Of a stretch of 48,529 nt of DNA, positions 1 to 8,573 are shown piece by piece. The translations under genes and the position numbers were made by a program. Numbering within the stretch: position 1 is the first letter of the stretch; the number at the start of each line of letters is the position of its first letter. A model generated the notes under the pieces. That model ran no database searches. It saw only the letters and a list, made by a program, of their open reading frames with translations, and was not told the DNA's origin. Origin of the DNA: JAVJPJ01 sp040217295 (GTDB lineage: Bacteria > Pseudomonadota > Alphaproteobacteria > Rhodobacterales > Rhodobacteraceae); the NCBI GenBank assembly GCA_964460185.1, contig CAYWTM010000011.1, positions 1 to 48,529 on the forward strand. The letters are read 5' to 3'.

Positions 1-56
1 AGTGACAATGACACCAAGAATGACTCCAATCGATACATACCCAACACTGAGCAATC

Positions 57-254
57 TCACCCAAAAACCTCCACAAACTCCCGCCTGTCCTCGTTCCTCA
101 CCCCACTCGCCTCCTGCGTCGCCACCTCGGTCGTGAGCCGGTGACCGATCATCTCGTCCCCCTTGGCGCTGGCCGACGCATACCCCGTCCGGGCCTCATC
201 CGGGGCCGCATCCGTCGGCGGCCCCCGATCGGCGCGCTGGGTGCCTGTCGCCCC
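57..254 (-). pseudogene. C-terminal remnant of a second ThyX-like gene
   Basis: This minus-strand reading frame is open between two TGA codons. Its last 38 or so residues align without gaps to the C-terminus of the intact ThyX encoded just upstream on the same strand. Shared positions include S-KG-E-I--RL--E, then TQE-SG, then REF--VFG, about half of the 38. Nothing resembling the ThyX catalytic core precedes it, and it has no convincing start codon or ribosome site. It is therefore best read as the tail left by a tandem duplication or recombination; the ThyX-like part is about 57-173. Positions 1-56 are less GC-rich than the rest and show no gene. The only other thing seen in 1-358 is the CtrA-like site at 299-313. 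Confidence 0.5.
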
Positions 255-298
255 TCACCCGTTCAGGGAAGGAACAGCTCCACTAACCACCCCAAACC

Positions 299-313
299 TT
301 ACCAAATCGTTAA
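299..313. promoter_or_regulatory. CtrA-like TTAC-N7-TTAA site
   Basis: The sequence reads TTAC-CAAATCG-TTAA, one base away from the TTAA-N7-TTAA consensus of the alphaproteobacterial cell-cycle regulator CtrA. It sits beyond the 3' end of thyX, so any regulated gene would lie off the left edge of the window. Short motifs like this also arise by chance. Confidence 0.22.
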
Positions 314-358
314 CGTCACCCCGTTTTCCTCGAAAAACCAGAGCCTTACCTTGCCTGC

Positions 359-1279
359 TCATCCCTGAGCATCGCCGCCAAACACCGCCTCGAACTCCCG
401 CCATTCCCCCTTGCTCATCCCCGAATTCTCCTGCGTCACGGCCTCCCCCGCCAGGCGCCGCCGGATCACCTCGACCCCCTTGCCGCTCAGTTGCACGCCG
501 CCCATCCGGTAGTCCTCGAACGCCGAATAGGCCGCCGGCACCCAATCCTTCACCATCGCGGCGATCGCGTCGGCATAGACCCGGATTTCATACTGCGCGT
601 GGCTGTCCGCCCGCAGCCGCAGGAAATGGAACAGGTTGTGCAGGTCCACCTTCCAGTACCATTGCGTGTAGATATTCGCCGGCAGGTTCATCCGCGCCAG
701 TTCGCGCGCCAGCCCCTGCTGCCCGTCCTGTGACAGCATCGCCTCGTAGTGATCATAGGCCCGCCCCGCGTCGGTCTTGAGCATCTCCAGCACGCGCGCG
801 GCCTCCGCCCCCTCCAGCACCGCGCCCCGGCCCTGGTTGTTGACCGTCGATTGCGCCGCCAGCTGCTCGGGCGCGGGAATGTAGAATTCGCGGTCGAGGA
901 TCGAATAGCGGGCGGAATATTCGTTCACATTCGCCGTGCGGTGCCGGATCCACTGCCGCGCCACGAAAACCGGCAGTTTCACGTGCAGCTTGATCTCGCA
1001 CATCTCGAAGGGCGTCGAATGCCAGTGCCGCATCAGGTAACGGATCAGCCCCTCGTCATTGCTGACATGCTTGGTGCCCGCCCCGTAACTGACCCGCGCG
1101 GCCTGGACGATGGCGCTGTCATCGCCCATGTAGTCGATCACGCGGACAAACCCGTGGTCGAGCACGTCATGCGCCTTGTAGAGATGCGCCTCCATCCCCG
1201 GGGCCACGGCCCGCAAGGTGGGCTGCGGCGTGGCCCGGCTCTCTTCGATTTCGGCCAATTGCTCGGGGGACAGGGGCAT
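359..1279 (-). CDS. thyX: FAD-dependent thymidylate synthase ThyX
   Basis: ThyX makes dTMP from dUMP with methylenetetrahydrofolate as carbon donor and FAD/NADPH as reductant, in the cytoplasm. The 306-residue product carries the signature RHRTANVNEYSARYS at residues 112-126, which satisfies the RHR-X7-S pattern (R112, H113, R114, S122) that binds dUMP and flavin. The length suits the longer alphaproteobacterial ThyX group, which has extra residues at both ends. It reads away from gloA across an intergenic stretch of about 220 bases (1280-1500). A degenerate copy of its own C-terminus lies downstream at 57-173. No thyA is visible in the window, so this may be the cell's route to dTMP, but that cannot be judged from here. 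The family assignment is secure. Confidence 0.96.
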   Translation of the reverse strand: MPLSPEQLAEIEESRATPQPTLRAVAPGMEAHLYKAHDVLDHGFVRVIDYMGDDSAIVQAARVSYGAGTKHVSNDEGLIRYLMRHWHSTPFEMCEIKLHVKLPVFVARQWIRHRTANVNEYSARYSILDREFYIPAPEQLAAQSTVNNQGRGAVLEGAEAARVLEMLKTDAGRAYDHYEAMLSQDGQQGLARELARMNLPANIYTQWYWKVDLHNLFHFLRLRADSHAQYEIRVYADAIAAMVKDWVPAAYSAFEDYRMGGVQLSGKGVEVIRRRLAGEAVTQENSGMSKGEWREFEAVFGGDAQG

Positions 1280-1319
1280 GTCTTCAGTCTTTCACTGTGG
1301 AGGAATCGAGGTATACCAC

Positions 1320-1352
1320 ATCTTGCCCCACCCAACATCGGATACGCAAGAT
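1320..1352. promoter_or_regulatory. Inverted repeat in the thyX/gloA divergent promoter region
   Basis: ATCTTGC (1320-1326) and GCAAGAT (1346-1352) form a perfect 7-base inverted repeat with a 19-base spacer between the divergent thyX and gloA genes. The half-sites resemble those of the tighter palindromes at 12207 and 18419 (ATCTTG/CAAGAT). A regulatory role is only a suggestion. Confidence 0.2.
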
Positions 1353-1500
1353 AAAGGCCGTCCAATCCTGTGGCCCGGCCGCATGTCCGGTTTCCGCGCG
1401 AAAGCCACGAGAAATTTACCCCGCGTCCCGCATGCCCTATGGTCAAGTGGCCCAAGGGCGTTAAGCTGCACCGCACACCACAAGAACGGGGAGGTTCGTG

Positions 1501-1929
1501 ATGAGCCTGAAATATCTGCACACGATGGTTCGGGTGAAGGACCTTGAGAAGTCCATGGCCTTCTACGCCCTTCTGGGCCTGCACGAGACGCGGCGCCACG
1601 AAAGCGAACGCGGGCGTTTCAGCCTGATCTTCATGGCGCCCCCCGGGCAACCCGAATGCCCGATCGAACTGACCTATAACTGGGATGGCGATGACGGGCT
1701 GCCGTCAGACAGCCGCCATTTCGGTCACCTGGCCTATGAGGTCGGCAATATCTACGAGGTCTGTCAGCATCTCATGGACAATGGCGTGATCATCAATCGC
1801 CCCCCGCGTGACGGTCGCATGGCCTTCGTGCGGTCGCCCGACAACATCTCGGTCGAGCTGTTGCAACAGGGCGAGGCGCTGGCCCCGGCCGAACCCTGGG
1901 CTTCGATGGAAAATACGGGCCACTGGTGA
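1501..1929 (+). CDS. gloA: Lactoylglutathione lyase (glyoxalase I)
   Basis: Glyoxalase I isomerises the methylglyoxal-glutathione hemithioacetal to S-lactoylglutathione, the first step of methylglyoxal detoxification. The 142-residue protein is a single VOC-fold unit. All four metal ligands expected for GloA can be placed: His7, Glu56, His76 (in FGHLAY) and Glu119 (in ISVEL). A GTG lies directly before ATG 1501, but the GGGGAGG ribosome site at 1488-1494 is spaced properly only for the ATG. The stop overlaps the GTG start of the next gene (GTGA at 1926-1929), so the two are probably co-translated. The retained ligands make a true GloA more likely than another VOC enzyme. Confidence 0.88.
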   Translation: MSLKYLHTMVRVKDLEKSMAFYALLGLHETRRHESERGRFSLIFMAPPGQPECPIELTYNWDGDDGLPSDSRHFGHLAYEVGNIYEVCQHLMDNGVIINRPPRDGRMAFVRSPDNISVELLQQGEALAPAEPWASMENTGHW

Positions 1930-2630
1930 GGGCTGCCGCTGCCCTTTTCGCCGGGCTTCTGGCTGCAAGCGCCGCTGCCGCGCAGGATCAATGCCGTCTT
2001 GCGCTGCAGCTTGCCCTTGATGTGTCCGCCTCCGTCGATGCCACGGAATACGACCTGCAAATGACCGGGCTCGCCTCTGCCTTGCTCGATCCCGTCGTGA
2101 CCGAGGCCTTTCTGAACGGTCCCGGCCCCGTGGCGCTGTCGATCTTCGAATGGTCCGGGCGCTTCCAGCAAGACGTGCTTGTCGACTGGACCCTCATCAC
2201 GTCGGAAGAAGACCTGTTGCGCATCGCCGACCGTATCAGCCGCGCGACACGCGGCCACGAGGATTTCCCGACCGCCCTGGGATACGCCCTGGGGTTTGCC
2301 GCAGACCGGTTCAGCCAGGCCCCTCAATGCCTGTTCCAGACGCTCGACATATCGGGCGACGGGCAGAACAATGACGGCTTCACACCCGGTGCGGCCTATG
2401 AACATTTCCCGTTCGACGGCATCACGGTGAACGCGCTGGCCATCGGCGGCGCCTCCCGCGGGATCGGGGATTACTTTGTGAACGAGGTCATCCGCGGCCC
2501 CGGCGCCTTTGTCGAATACGCCACCAACCACAGCGATTTCGGGGAAACCATGCGGCGGAAACTGGAACGCGAACTGCGGGTGATGATCCTGGGCGGCCTT
2601 GCCTTGCCGACGGCGCAATTGCCGTTGTAG
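1926..2630 (+). CDS. Exported DUF1194 (von Willebrand factor A-like) protein
   Basis: The 234-residue protein begins with a typical Sec signal peptide: a hydrophobic alanine/leucine stretch ending in AAAAQ near residue 20. It then shows a vWA-like fold start, LALDVSASVD, whose DxSxS is the metal-ion-dependent adhesion motif. This layout matches the DUF1194 family of proteobacteria, whose function is not established. The protein is probably periplasmic. Translation seems coupled to gloA through the GTGA overlap, but no functional link between them is known. The alternative start downstream would remove the signal peptide, so the GTG is preferred. Confidence 0.82.
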   Translation: MRAAAALFAGLLAASAAAAQDQCRLALQLALDVSASVDATEYDLQMTGLASALLDPVVTEAFLNGPGPVALSIFEWSGRFQQDVLVDWTLITSEEDLLRIADRISRATRGHEDFPTALGYALGFAADRFSQAPQCLFQTLDISGDGQNNDGFTPGAAYEHFPFDGITVNALAIGGASRGIGDYFVNEVIRGPGAFVEYATNHSDFGETMRRKLERELRVMILGGLALPTAQLPL

Positions 2631-2659
2631 GAGCGCCCCCAAGACGGACGACACCCGGC

Positions 2660-2707
2660 AAAGGGCAAGGCTCCGCTTTCCCCAGCGCCGCGCCCTTTAT
2701 CTTTATC
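2660..2707. terminator. Possible bidirectional terminator between convergent genes
   Basis: AAAGGGC (2660-2666) and GCCCTTT (2692-2698) are perfect inverted arms, followed by a T-rich stretch to 2707. The loop is long (25 bases) and partly self-complementary, so the call is weak. It sits where the plus-strand DUF1194 gene and the minus-strand Sec operon converge. Confidence 0.3.
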
Positions 2708-2772
2708 CCGGAAAACATGGCCGCCGGAGGCATCCGCCGCGCGCCCCGGGCGGCACGCCGGCGGGCAGGTCC

Positions 2773-3126
2773 TCAGACCGGCAACATGGCCACGCCAACC
2801 CGGCGCCCTTCGGACAAGAGCACGTTGTAGGTGCGGCACGCAGACGGCGTCGCCATGACCTCGACACCAATGCCCGCGCCCTCGAGGGTCTGGCGCAGCA
2901 GGGCCGGCACGGCCGCGATATCGGCGCCTGTCCCGATGAACAGCACATCGATTTCCGCGGCGCGCTCGACCAGATACGCCGTATCGCCATACCCTCCCCA
3001 GGCCGCGATGCCCGATGGCAGGATCGTGACCGCGCCCTGCACGACCTCGCCCCCGATCCGAAAGAACCCGGGACCGTAGCCATCGACCGGACGGCTGTCA
3101 TCAAACTCGACTTCGTTCAGGCGCAT
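2773..3126 (-). CDS. Mth938-like domain protein
   Basis: The 117-residue protein matches the small Mth938/NDUFAF3-like family. It has a central glycine-rich IGTGADI segment and an upstream WGGYGD loop, typical of these compact alpha/beta domains. The reading frame stays open far upstream, but the start at 3126 (MRLNEVEFDD) gives the normal family length and leaves 11 bases after the TSUP gene. In mitochondria the relative NDUFAF3 helps assemble complex I; the bacterial role is unknown. It is last in the yajC-secD-secF operon, an arrangement I recognise from other Rhodobacteraceae. Confidence 0.82.
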   Translation of the reverse strand: MRLNEVEFDDSRPVDGYGPGFFRIGGEVVQGAVTILPSGIAAWGGYGDTAYLVERAAEIDVLFIGTGADIAAVPALLRQTLEGAGIGVEVMATPSACRTYNVLLSEGRRVGVAMLPV

Positions 3127-3137
3127 GTCATCTCTCC

Positions 3138-3890
3138 TCAGGTCCAGACCGGCAGGGCCGCCAGACCCGCGACCCCGATCAGGGCATAGGCCGCCATACG
3201 ATAGACCCCGGCCCGGTCGGGGGTAAACAGCTTCGCCCCCGCGAATGTGCCAACTGCATACGGCCCCAAGAGCAGTATGCCCAGCCAGATCGCGCGGGGC
3301 GCCAAAAGTCCCTGCACCCACAGCTGCGGCACGAAGGTCAGCGATGTCAGGGTCAGGAAACACGCCAGGTTGCCGCGCGTGACCGTCACCGGCTGATCCG
3401 ACCCCAGATTGAACAAGATCACCGGCGGTCCGTTCAACCCCGTGGATCCGCCCGTGAGGCCTGCGAGGGCCGCGATCCCGGCCTTTGCGGGCCAGCCGGC
3501 CCGAACCGGCACCCGCCAACCGGCCATCAAGATCGCCAGCGTCAGCAACGTCACCACCGCAATGGCGGTCTGGATCGCCTCTGCCGGGGCCAGACGCAAC
3601 GCGGCCACCCCGATCGGGGTGAACACGATACATGCGCCCACCATCACCAGAACCGCCGGCTTGTCGGCCGATTTCCACGCCCCCGGCACCACCGTCACCA
3701 GCGACGCCAGCGCCGAGAATGAAAACGCCGCGATGGCGATGGAGGGAGGAACGAACAAGGTCGCAAGCGGCATGAAGATCAAGGCCGATCCGAATCCGGC
3801 AAACCCGTATACCAGCCCCGCAACCGCCGAGGCCGCCATCACATAGACCAGCCCCGGCTCTGCCAGGGCCGCCCAGAATGCCTCAGGCAT
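3138..3890 (-). CDS. TSUP family (TauE/SafE-type) membrane permease
   Basis: This 250-residue polytopic protein has about eight hydrophobic segments. It shows the glycine-rich GLVYGFAGFGSALIFMP start typical of TauE/SafE/TSUP permeases, and a repeated glycine-rich GLTGGSTGLNGPPVI motif in the second half. The family exports or imports sulfite, sulfoacetate and related anions; the substrate cannot be told here. Its start overlaps the secF stop by 8 bases, so it belongs to the Sec operon transcript although no role in secretion is known. Confidence 0.87.
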   Translation of the reverse strand: MPEAFWAALAEPGLVYVMAASAVAGLVYGFAGFGSALIFMPLATLFVPPSIAIAAFSFSALASLVTVVPGAWKSADKPAVLVMVGACIVFTPIGVAALRLAPAEAIQTAIAVVTLLTLAILMAGWRVPVRAGWPAKAGIAALAGLTGGSTGLNGPPVILFNLGSDQPVTVTRGNLACFLTLTSLTFVPQLWVQGLLAPRAIWLGILLLGPYAVGTFAGAKLFTPDRAGVYRMAAYALIGVAGLAALPVWT

Positions 3891-4851
3891 CGATGTTCGA
3901 GAACTGCGTGCCTGACTTGTTGTCGGGTTTCGACCAATCGCGTTTGACCCCGATCATCAGGACCACGTTCTTGGCCACGTAGATCGACGAATAGGTGCCG
4001 ACGATCACACCCCAGAAGATCGCAAAGACAAACCCGCGGATCACATCACCGCCCAGGATCAGCAGCGCCAGAAGCGCCAGAAGCGTCGTGCCCGAGGTCA
4101 TCAGGGTGCGGCTCAGCGTTTCATTGGCGCTGAGGTTCATGACATCTTGCAAGGGGCGCTGCTTGTACTTGATCAGGTTCTCGCGGAGGCGGTCAAAGAT
4201 CACCACCGTGTCGTTGATCGAATACCCCACGATGGTCAGCAGGGCCGCGATCGTCGCCAGGTCGAATCGGATCTGCAGCAGTGAAAACACGCCCACGGTC
4301 AGCACGATATCGTGGATCAGGGCCGCCACGGCCCCCACCGAGAACTGCCATTCGAACCGCAGCCAGATATAGATCAGGATCGCAGCCAGCGACGCCGCCA
4401 CCGCGATCAGGGCGGTTGTGATCAACTCGCCCGATACCTTGGGGCCGACGGATTCCACGCTGGGAAATGTCATTTCGGGATAGACCGTGCGCAGCGCATC
4501 CTGAACGGCATTGATGGTTTCCGGCGTCACGGCCTCCTGGCCGTCCTGTGCCTGGATCCGGATCATCGCCACATGCTGATCCGCGGCAAAGGTCGGGTCG
4601 AACACCTCGGTGATCGACACGTCGCCCAGCGCCAACGCATCCAGCGCCGCGCGGTATTCGCCCACGTTCACGGGCTCCGACGCCTCGGTGCGCAGCGTCG
4701 TTCCGCCCAGGAAATCGATCCCGAAATTCAGCCCCATCGCAAACCAGATGCCAAGCGACAGAACCATGGCCACGATGGACGCACCAAAGGTGGCGCGCGC
4801 GTATTTGAAGAAATCGATATTGGTTTCGTCCGGGACTAGGCGCAGGCGCAT
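3883..4851 (-). CDS. secF: Protein translocase subunit SecF
   Basis: SecF pairs with SecD in the inner membrane and uses the proton-motive force to help pull preproteins out of the SecYEG channel. The 322-residue product has a first transmembrane helix at about residues 15-40, followed by GIDFLGGTTL, a periplasmic domain, and five more membrane helices. The conserved NDTVVIFDRLREN segment sits in the transporter core. It starts 3 bases after the secD stop, so the two are co-transcribed. Length and motifs are normal. Confidence 0.96.
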   Translation of the reverse strand: MRLRLVPDETNIDFFKYARATFGASIVAMVLSLGIWFAMGLNFGIDFLGGTTLRTEASEPVNVGEYRAALDALALGDVSITEVFDPTFAADQHVAMIRIQAQDGQEAVTPETINAVQDALRTVYPEMTFPSVESVGPKVSGELITTALIAVAASLAAILIYIWLRFEWQFSVGAVAALIHDIVLTVGVFSLLQIRFDLATIAALLTIVGYSINDTVVIFDRLRENLIKYKQRPLQDVMNLSANETLSRTLMTSGTTLLALLALLILGGDVIRGFVFAIFWGVIVGTYSSIYVAKNVVLMIGVKRDWSKPDNKSGTQFSNIDA

Positions 4852-4854
4852 GTA

Positions 4855-6522
4855 TCAGACCTCGATTGTTTTGGGGCGACGCCGGTCAAACCAGGTCACG
4901 ATCAAAAGGCGCGTCACGTAGATGGCGGTAAAGACCGAAGTCACGATCCCGATTCCAAGCGTCACCGAGAAACCCCGCACAGGGCCAGAGCCCAGAACGA
5001 ACAGGATCACGGCGATGATGAAGGTCGTCAGGTTCGCGTCGACAATGGCCGACAGCGCCCGCGAATACCCAAGCTCGATCGCGCGCGCAGGTCCGCGTGC
5101 AGTCTTCAGCTCTTCCCGGATGCGTTCGAACACCAGAACATTGGCATCGACCGCCATACCGATGGTCAACACGATCCCGGCAATCCCCGGCAGCGTCAGG
5201 GTCGCGCCGATCAGGCTGAGCACCCCGAAGATCAAACCGACGTTCAGGATCAGGGCGACCGAGGCGAAAACCCCGAACAACCCGTAGCTCAGCACCATGA
5301 AGATCAGCACCGCCGCGAAGGCCACAAGCGCCGCCGTTTCACCCGCCGCGATGCTGTCGGCGCCCAGTTCCGGCCCGATGGTGCGCTCTTCAAGGAACAC
5401 CATTTCCGCCGGCAGCGCACCGGCGCGCAACAAAACCGCCAACTCGGTCGAGTCCTCGATCGTGAAATTGCCGGTGATCTGCCCCGATCCGCCCGTGATC
5501 GCCGACCGGATGACAGGGGCCGAGATCACTTCCTCGTCCAGAACGATTGCAAACGGTGCCCCGACATTGGCCGAGGTATATTCCCCGAAGGCCCGCGCGC
5601 CTGTCGGGTTGAACTGGAAGGTGACCGCCGGCACGCCCGACTGCGCGTCAAAGGCAGGTTGGCTGTCGACCAGGTCATCGCCCGTCACGACAGGCGTCTG
5701 TTCCAGGATATAGAAGGTGCCCGGCTCATCCAGCGATGGCAGCAGGATCTGGCGCGATTCAAGGTCAGCCTCCGGGTCCGAGGTGCGGCCAACGACCGGG
5801 TTGAAGGTCAGCCGTGCTGTGGTGCCGATCAGGTCCTTGAGTTCCTGCGCCGACCCGATGCCCGGCACCTGGATCAGGATCCGGTCGGTACCCTGCCGCT
5901 GAATGGTCGGCTCGCGCGTGCCGGCCTCGTCGACGCGGCGGCGCACGATCTCGACCGATTGCTGCATCGTCCGGGTGTCGGTGGCCTCCTGCTCGGCCGC
6001 GCTCAGCGTTACGACGACCACATCGTTTTCGCCCCGCACGTCCAGCGTCGAGGACCCTACACCGGTCAGACTGACGACCGGTTGCGCCAACGCGCGCACG
6101 GCGGCCACCGCAGCGCCCATCCCGTCGGGCTGGCTGATGCGAACCCGCAATTCACCGGGCGCGGCATCCTGGCGGCGAATGGTCCCCACCGTGTCGCGCA
6201 CGTCGCGAAGCGCGTCACGCACATCCGGCCACAACGCGTCCAGGCGCGCCTCATACACGTCTTCGACCCGCACCTCTGCCAGCAGATGCGCCCCGCCCCG
6301 CAGATCGAGACCCAGGTTCACCAGCGTCGAGGGCAGGACTTCGGGCCACAATGCACGCTCGGCCTCCAGCGCATCGGTGCTGATCCCGGTGGCCTCCATC
6401 TCGGCCACGGCATCATTGTGCCGCTCGACCCGGTCATAGAACAGGTTCGGCATCGCAAAGCTGATCCCGGCCAAAACCACCAGGGTGATCATCAGCCGGT
6501 TCCAAAGCGGGATCTGCAGCAT
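4855..6522 (-). CDS. secD: Protein translocase subunit SecD
   Basis: The 555-residue product has one N-terminal membrane helix and the LGLDLRGGAHLL motif that opens the periplasmic P1 domain. Five C-terminal helices follow, with the RND-like GMAVDANVLVFERIREE segment. P1 binds emerging preprotein, and proton flow through SecDF drives its release on the periplasmic side. Ribosome site AGGAGG precedes the start at 6522. It lies between yajC (33 bases upstream) and secF (3 bases downstream), the standard order. Confidence 0.96.
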   Translation of the reverse strand: MLQIPLWNRLMITLVVLAGISFAMPNLFYDRVERHNDAVAEMEATGISTDALEAERALWPEVLPSTLVNLGLDLRGGAHLLAEVRVEDVYEARLDALWPDVRDALRDVRDTVGTIRRQDAAPGELRVRISQPDGMGAAVAAVRALAQPVVSLTGVGSSTLDVRGENDVVVVTLSAAEQEATDTRTMQQSVEIVRRRVDEAGTREPTIQRQGTDRILIQVPGIGSAQELKDLIGTTARLTFNPVVGRTSDPEADLESRQILLPSLDEPGTFYILEQTPVVTGDDLVDSQPAFDAQSGVPAVTFQFNPTGARAFGEYTSANVGAPFAIVLDEEVISAPVIRSAITGGSGQITGNFTIEDSTELAVLLRAGALPAEMVFLEERTIGPELGADSIAAGETAALVAFAAVLIFMVLSYGLFGVFASVALILNVGLIFGVLSLIGATLTLPGIAGIVLTIGMAVDANVLVFERIREELKTARGPARAIELGYSRALSAIVDANLTTFIIAVILFVLGSGPVRGFSVTLGIGIVTSVFTAIYVTRLLIVTWFDRRRPKTIEV

Positions 6523-6555
6523 GTCAGGTGGGCCTCCTGGCCGGTGCGGACGGGA

Positions 6556-6837
6556 TCAGCCTTCGGCTGGTTCGGTCTTGGAGCGGACCTGCGCGATCGT
6601 CGGGCGCAGCACGCGGACCTTCACGCCCTGTGCCAGTTCCACTTCGACCTCACTGTCATCCTTCACCTTGGTGATCTTGCCGACAAGCCCGCCGGCGGTC
6701 ACAACCTCGTCACCACGACGCAGTGCCGCAACCATCGCCTGGTGGTCCTTCACCTTCTTTTGCTGGGGGCGGATCAGCAGGAAATACATGATCACGAAGA
6801 TCAGGATCAGAGGTACGAACTGGGCGAAGGCATCCAT
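6556..6837 (-). CDS. yajC: Preprotein translocase subunit YajC
   Basis: This 93-residue protein has a single N-terminal membrane helix, then PQQKKVKDHQAMVAAL, then a small soluble domain with RRGDEVVTAGGLVGKI. All are hallmarks of YajC, which associates with SecDF. It is the first gene of the yajC-secD-secF-TSUP-Mth938 operon, and the operon promoter should lie in the intergenic stretch to its right (6838-7222). Confidence 0.95.
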   Translation of the reverse strand: MDAFAQFVPLILIFVIMYFLLIRPQQKKVKDHQAMVAALRRGDEVVTAGGLVGKITKVKDDSEVEVELAQGVKVRVLRPTIAQVRSKTEPAEG

Positions 6838-7222
6838 CTTGGGTCAGGTCCTTTGATTGTTGAGGAGCGGAAGGTACACAGCACCCCCGATCAAAATTCG
6901 CCGCACCCTACTTTCGGGGTCGATGGAAGGCAAGGCGCGCTGGATGGCCAGATGGGCACAGGTCACCACGCATGCAACCCATGTACCGAAGTTTTGGAGA
7001 CCGCGCATTTGCAGGGCCTTGCCGCACTTTCCGTTTCCGCTCAGCGTCGACCGTTCGAACCCGGACATGGTTGGCGCCATGTCCGTCACGGGTTGGCCGG
7101 ACGCTCGACACGTCGCGGCGACCGGACCGCGCCAGGCCCGCCACAGATGTTTCGGCCCCTTCCCCCGGCCCCGTCCCTCTGGCATACCCCGCGACGAAAA
7201 CAGCCCAAGCGAGGCCCGCCCC
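6838..7222. other. Divergent intergenic region, yajC/serS
   Basis: This gap of about 385 bases must carry the promoters of the minus-strand Sec operon and of plus-strand serS. The serS frame stays open back to 6857, but that extension is not SerRS-like. I see no RNA gene, strong operator or conserved small ORF in it. Confidence 0.5.
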
Positions 7223-8515
7223 ATGCATGATATCCGCGCCATCCGCGACAACCCGCAAGCCTTCGACGCCGCCCTTGCCCGCCGGGGCATGGACCCGCAA
7301 TCGCCCGCCATCCTGGCGCTCGACGAAGACCGCCGGTCCTGCATCGCCCGGGCCGAAGCCGCGCAGGCCGATCGCAACGCCGCCTCCAAGGATGTGGGCC
7401 GTGCCAAGGCGAGCGGCGATGAGGCCGAATTCGAACGCCTGCGCGCGCTTGTCGCCGACAAGAAGGATGAAATCGCAAGGCTCGAAGAAGAGGCCAAGAC
7501 CAGGGACGCCGAATTGCGCGATCTCCTGGCGAGCCTGCCCAACTTGCCTTACGACGACGTGCCAGATGGCGCGGATGAAAACGACAATGTCGAGATCAAC
7601 CGGTGGGGCACCCCGCGTGACTTCGATTTCGACCCCGTGGAACATTTCGAAATCAAGGGCGCCAAGCCGGGGCTCGATTTCGAGACCGCGGCCAAATTGT
7701 CCGGCTCCCGCTTTGTGCTGATGACCGGCGCCATGGCCCGCCTGCACCGGGCCCTGGCGCAATTCATGCTGGATGTGCACACGCTCGAGAACGGCCTGAC
7801 CGAGGTCAATGGCCCGGTTCTTGTCCGCAACGAGACCATGTTCGGCACCGGCCAATTGCCCAAGTTCGGCGAAGACAGCTACCAGACGACGAATGGCTGG
7901 TGGCTGATCCCCACATCCGAGGTCAGCCTGACCAATATCGTGGCGGGCGAGATGCCGGATGAGGATTACCTGCCGCGCAGGTATACCGCCCATTCGCTGT
8001 GCTTCCGGTCCGAGGCCGGCAGCGCCGGCCGCGACACCGCGGGCATGCTGCGCCAGCACCAGTTCGAAAAGGTCGAAATGGTTTCCATCACCCATCCCGA
8101 TCAGTCCGATGCCGAGCAAAAGCGCATGTTGCGCTGCGCCGAGGGGATCCTGGAACGGCTTGCCATCCCGTACCGCACGGTTGTCCTGTGCACCGGCGAC
8201 ATGGGCTTTGGCGCACGCCGGACCTATGACATCGAGGCCTGGCTGCCGGGCCAGAACACCTATCGCGAAATCAGCTCGGTCTCGACCTGCGGCGATTTCC
8301 AGGCCAGGCGCATGAACGCGCGGTTCCGGCCCGCAGGCGGCGGCAAGCCGGACTTCGTGCATACGCTGAACGGATCCGGGCTCGCGGTGGGGCGCTGCCT
8401 GATCGCGGTCCTGGAAAACGGGCAGCAGGCCGATGGGTCGGTCCTTCTGCCCCAGGCCCTGCATCCCTATATGGGAGGCAAGACCAGGATCGACAGCGAC
8501 GGCGCGCTGGTCTGA
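7223..8515 (+). CDS. serS: Seryl-tRNA synthetase
   Basis: SerRS charges tRNA-Ser (and tRNA-Sec where present) with serine. The 430-residue product has the N-terminal coiled-coil arm (about residues 30-110, rich in Arg, Glu and Ala). The class II core follows: motif 2 around FRSEAGSAGRDTAGMLRQHQ and motif 3 around GSGLAVGRCLIAVLENGQ. The start MHDIRAIRDNP is the family-typical N-terminus; the longer upstream reading is rejected. Length is normal. Confidence 0.97.
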   Translation: MHDIRAIRDNPQAFDAALARRGMDPQSPAILALDEDRRSCIARAEAAQADRNAASKDVGRAKASGDEAEFERLRALVADKKDEIARLEEEAKTRDAELRDLLASLPNLPYDDVPDGADENDNVEINRWGTPRDFDFDPVEHFEIKGAKPGLDFETAAKLSGSRFVLMTGAMARLHRALAQFMLDVHTLENGLTEVNGPVLVRNETMFGTGQLPKFGEDSYQTTNGWWLIPTSEVSLTNIVAGEMPDEDYLPRRYTAHSLCFRSEAGSAGRDTAGMLRQHQFEKVEMVSITHPDQSDAEQKRMLRCAEGILERLAIPYRTVVLCTGDMGFGARRTYDIEAWLPGQNTYREISSVSTCGDFQARRMNARFRPAGGGKPDFVHTLNGSGLAVGRCLIAVLENGQQADGSVLLPQALHPYMGGKTRIDSDGALV

Positions 8516-8573
8516 GCGGACCGGCCGACGGCCCGCGCCAATTTGGCCTCGGCCTGCGATGGATCGGACAGAC

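Noticed and set aside
6857..7222. N-terminal extension of serS
   Set aside because: In frame but unlike any SerRS; the start at 7223 gives the normal N-terminus.
5659..7230. 523-residue plus-strand frame opposite secD and yajC
   Set aside because: Runs across two real minus-strand genes and their spacer; no motif.
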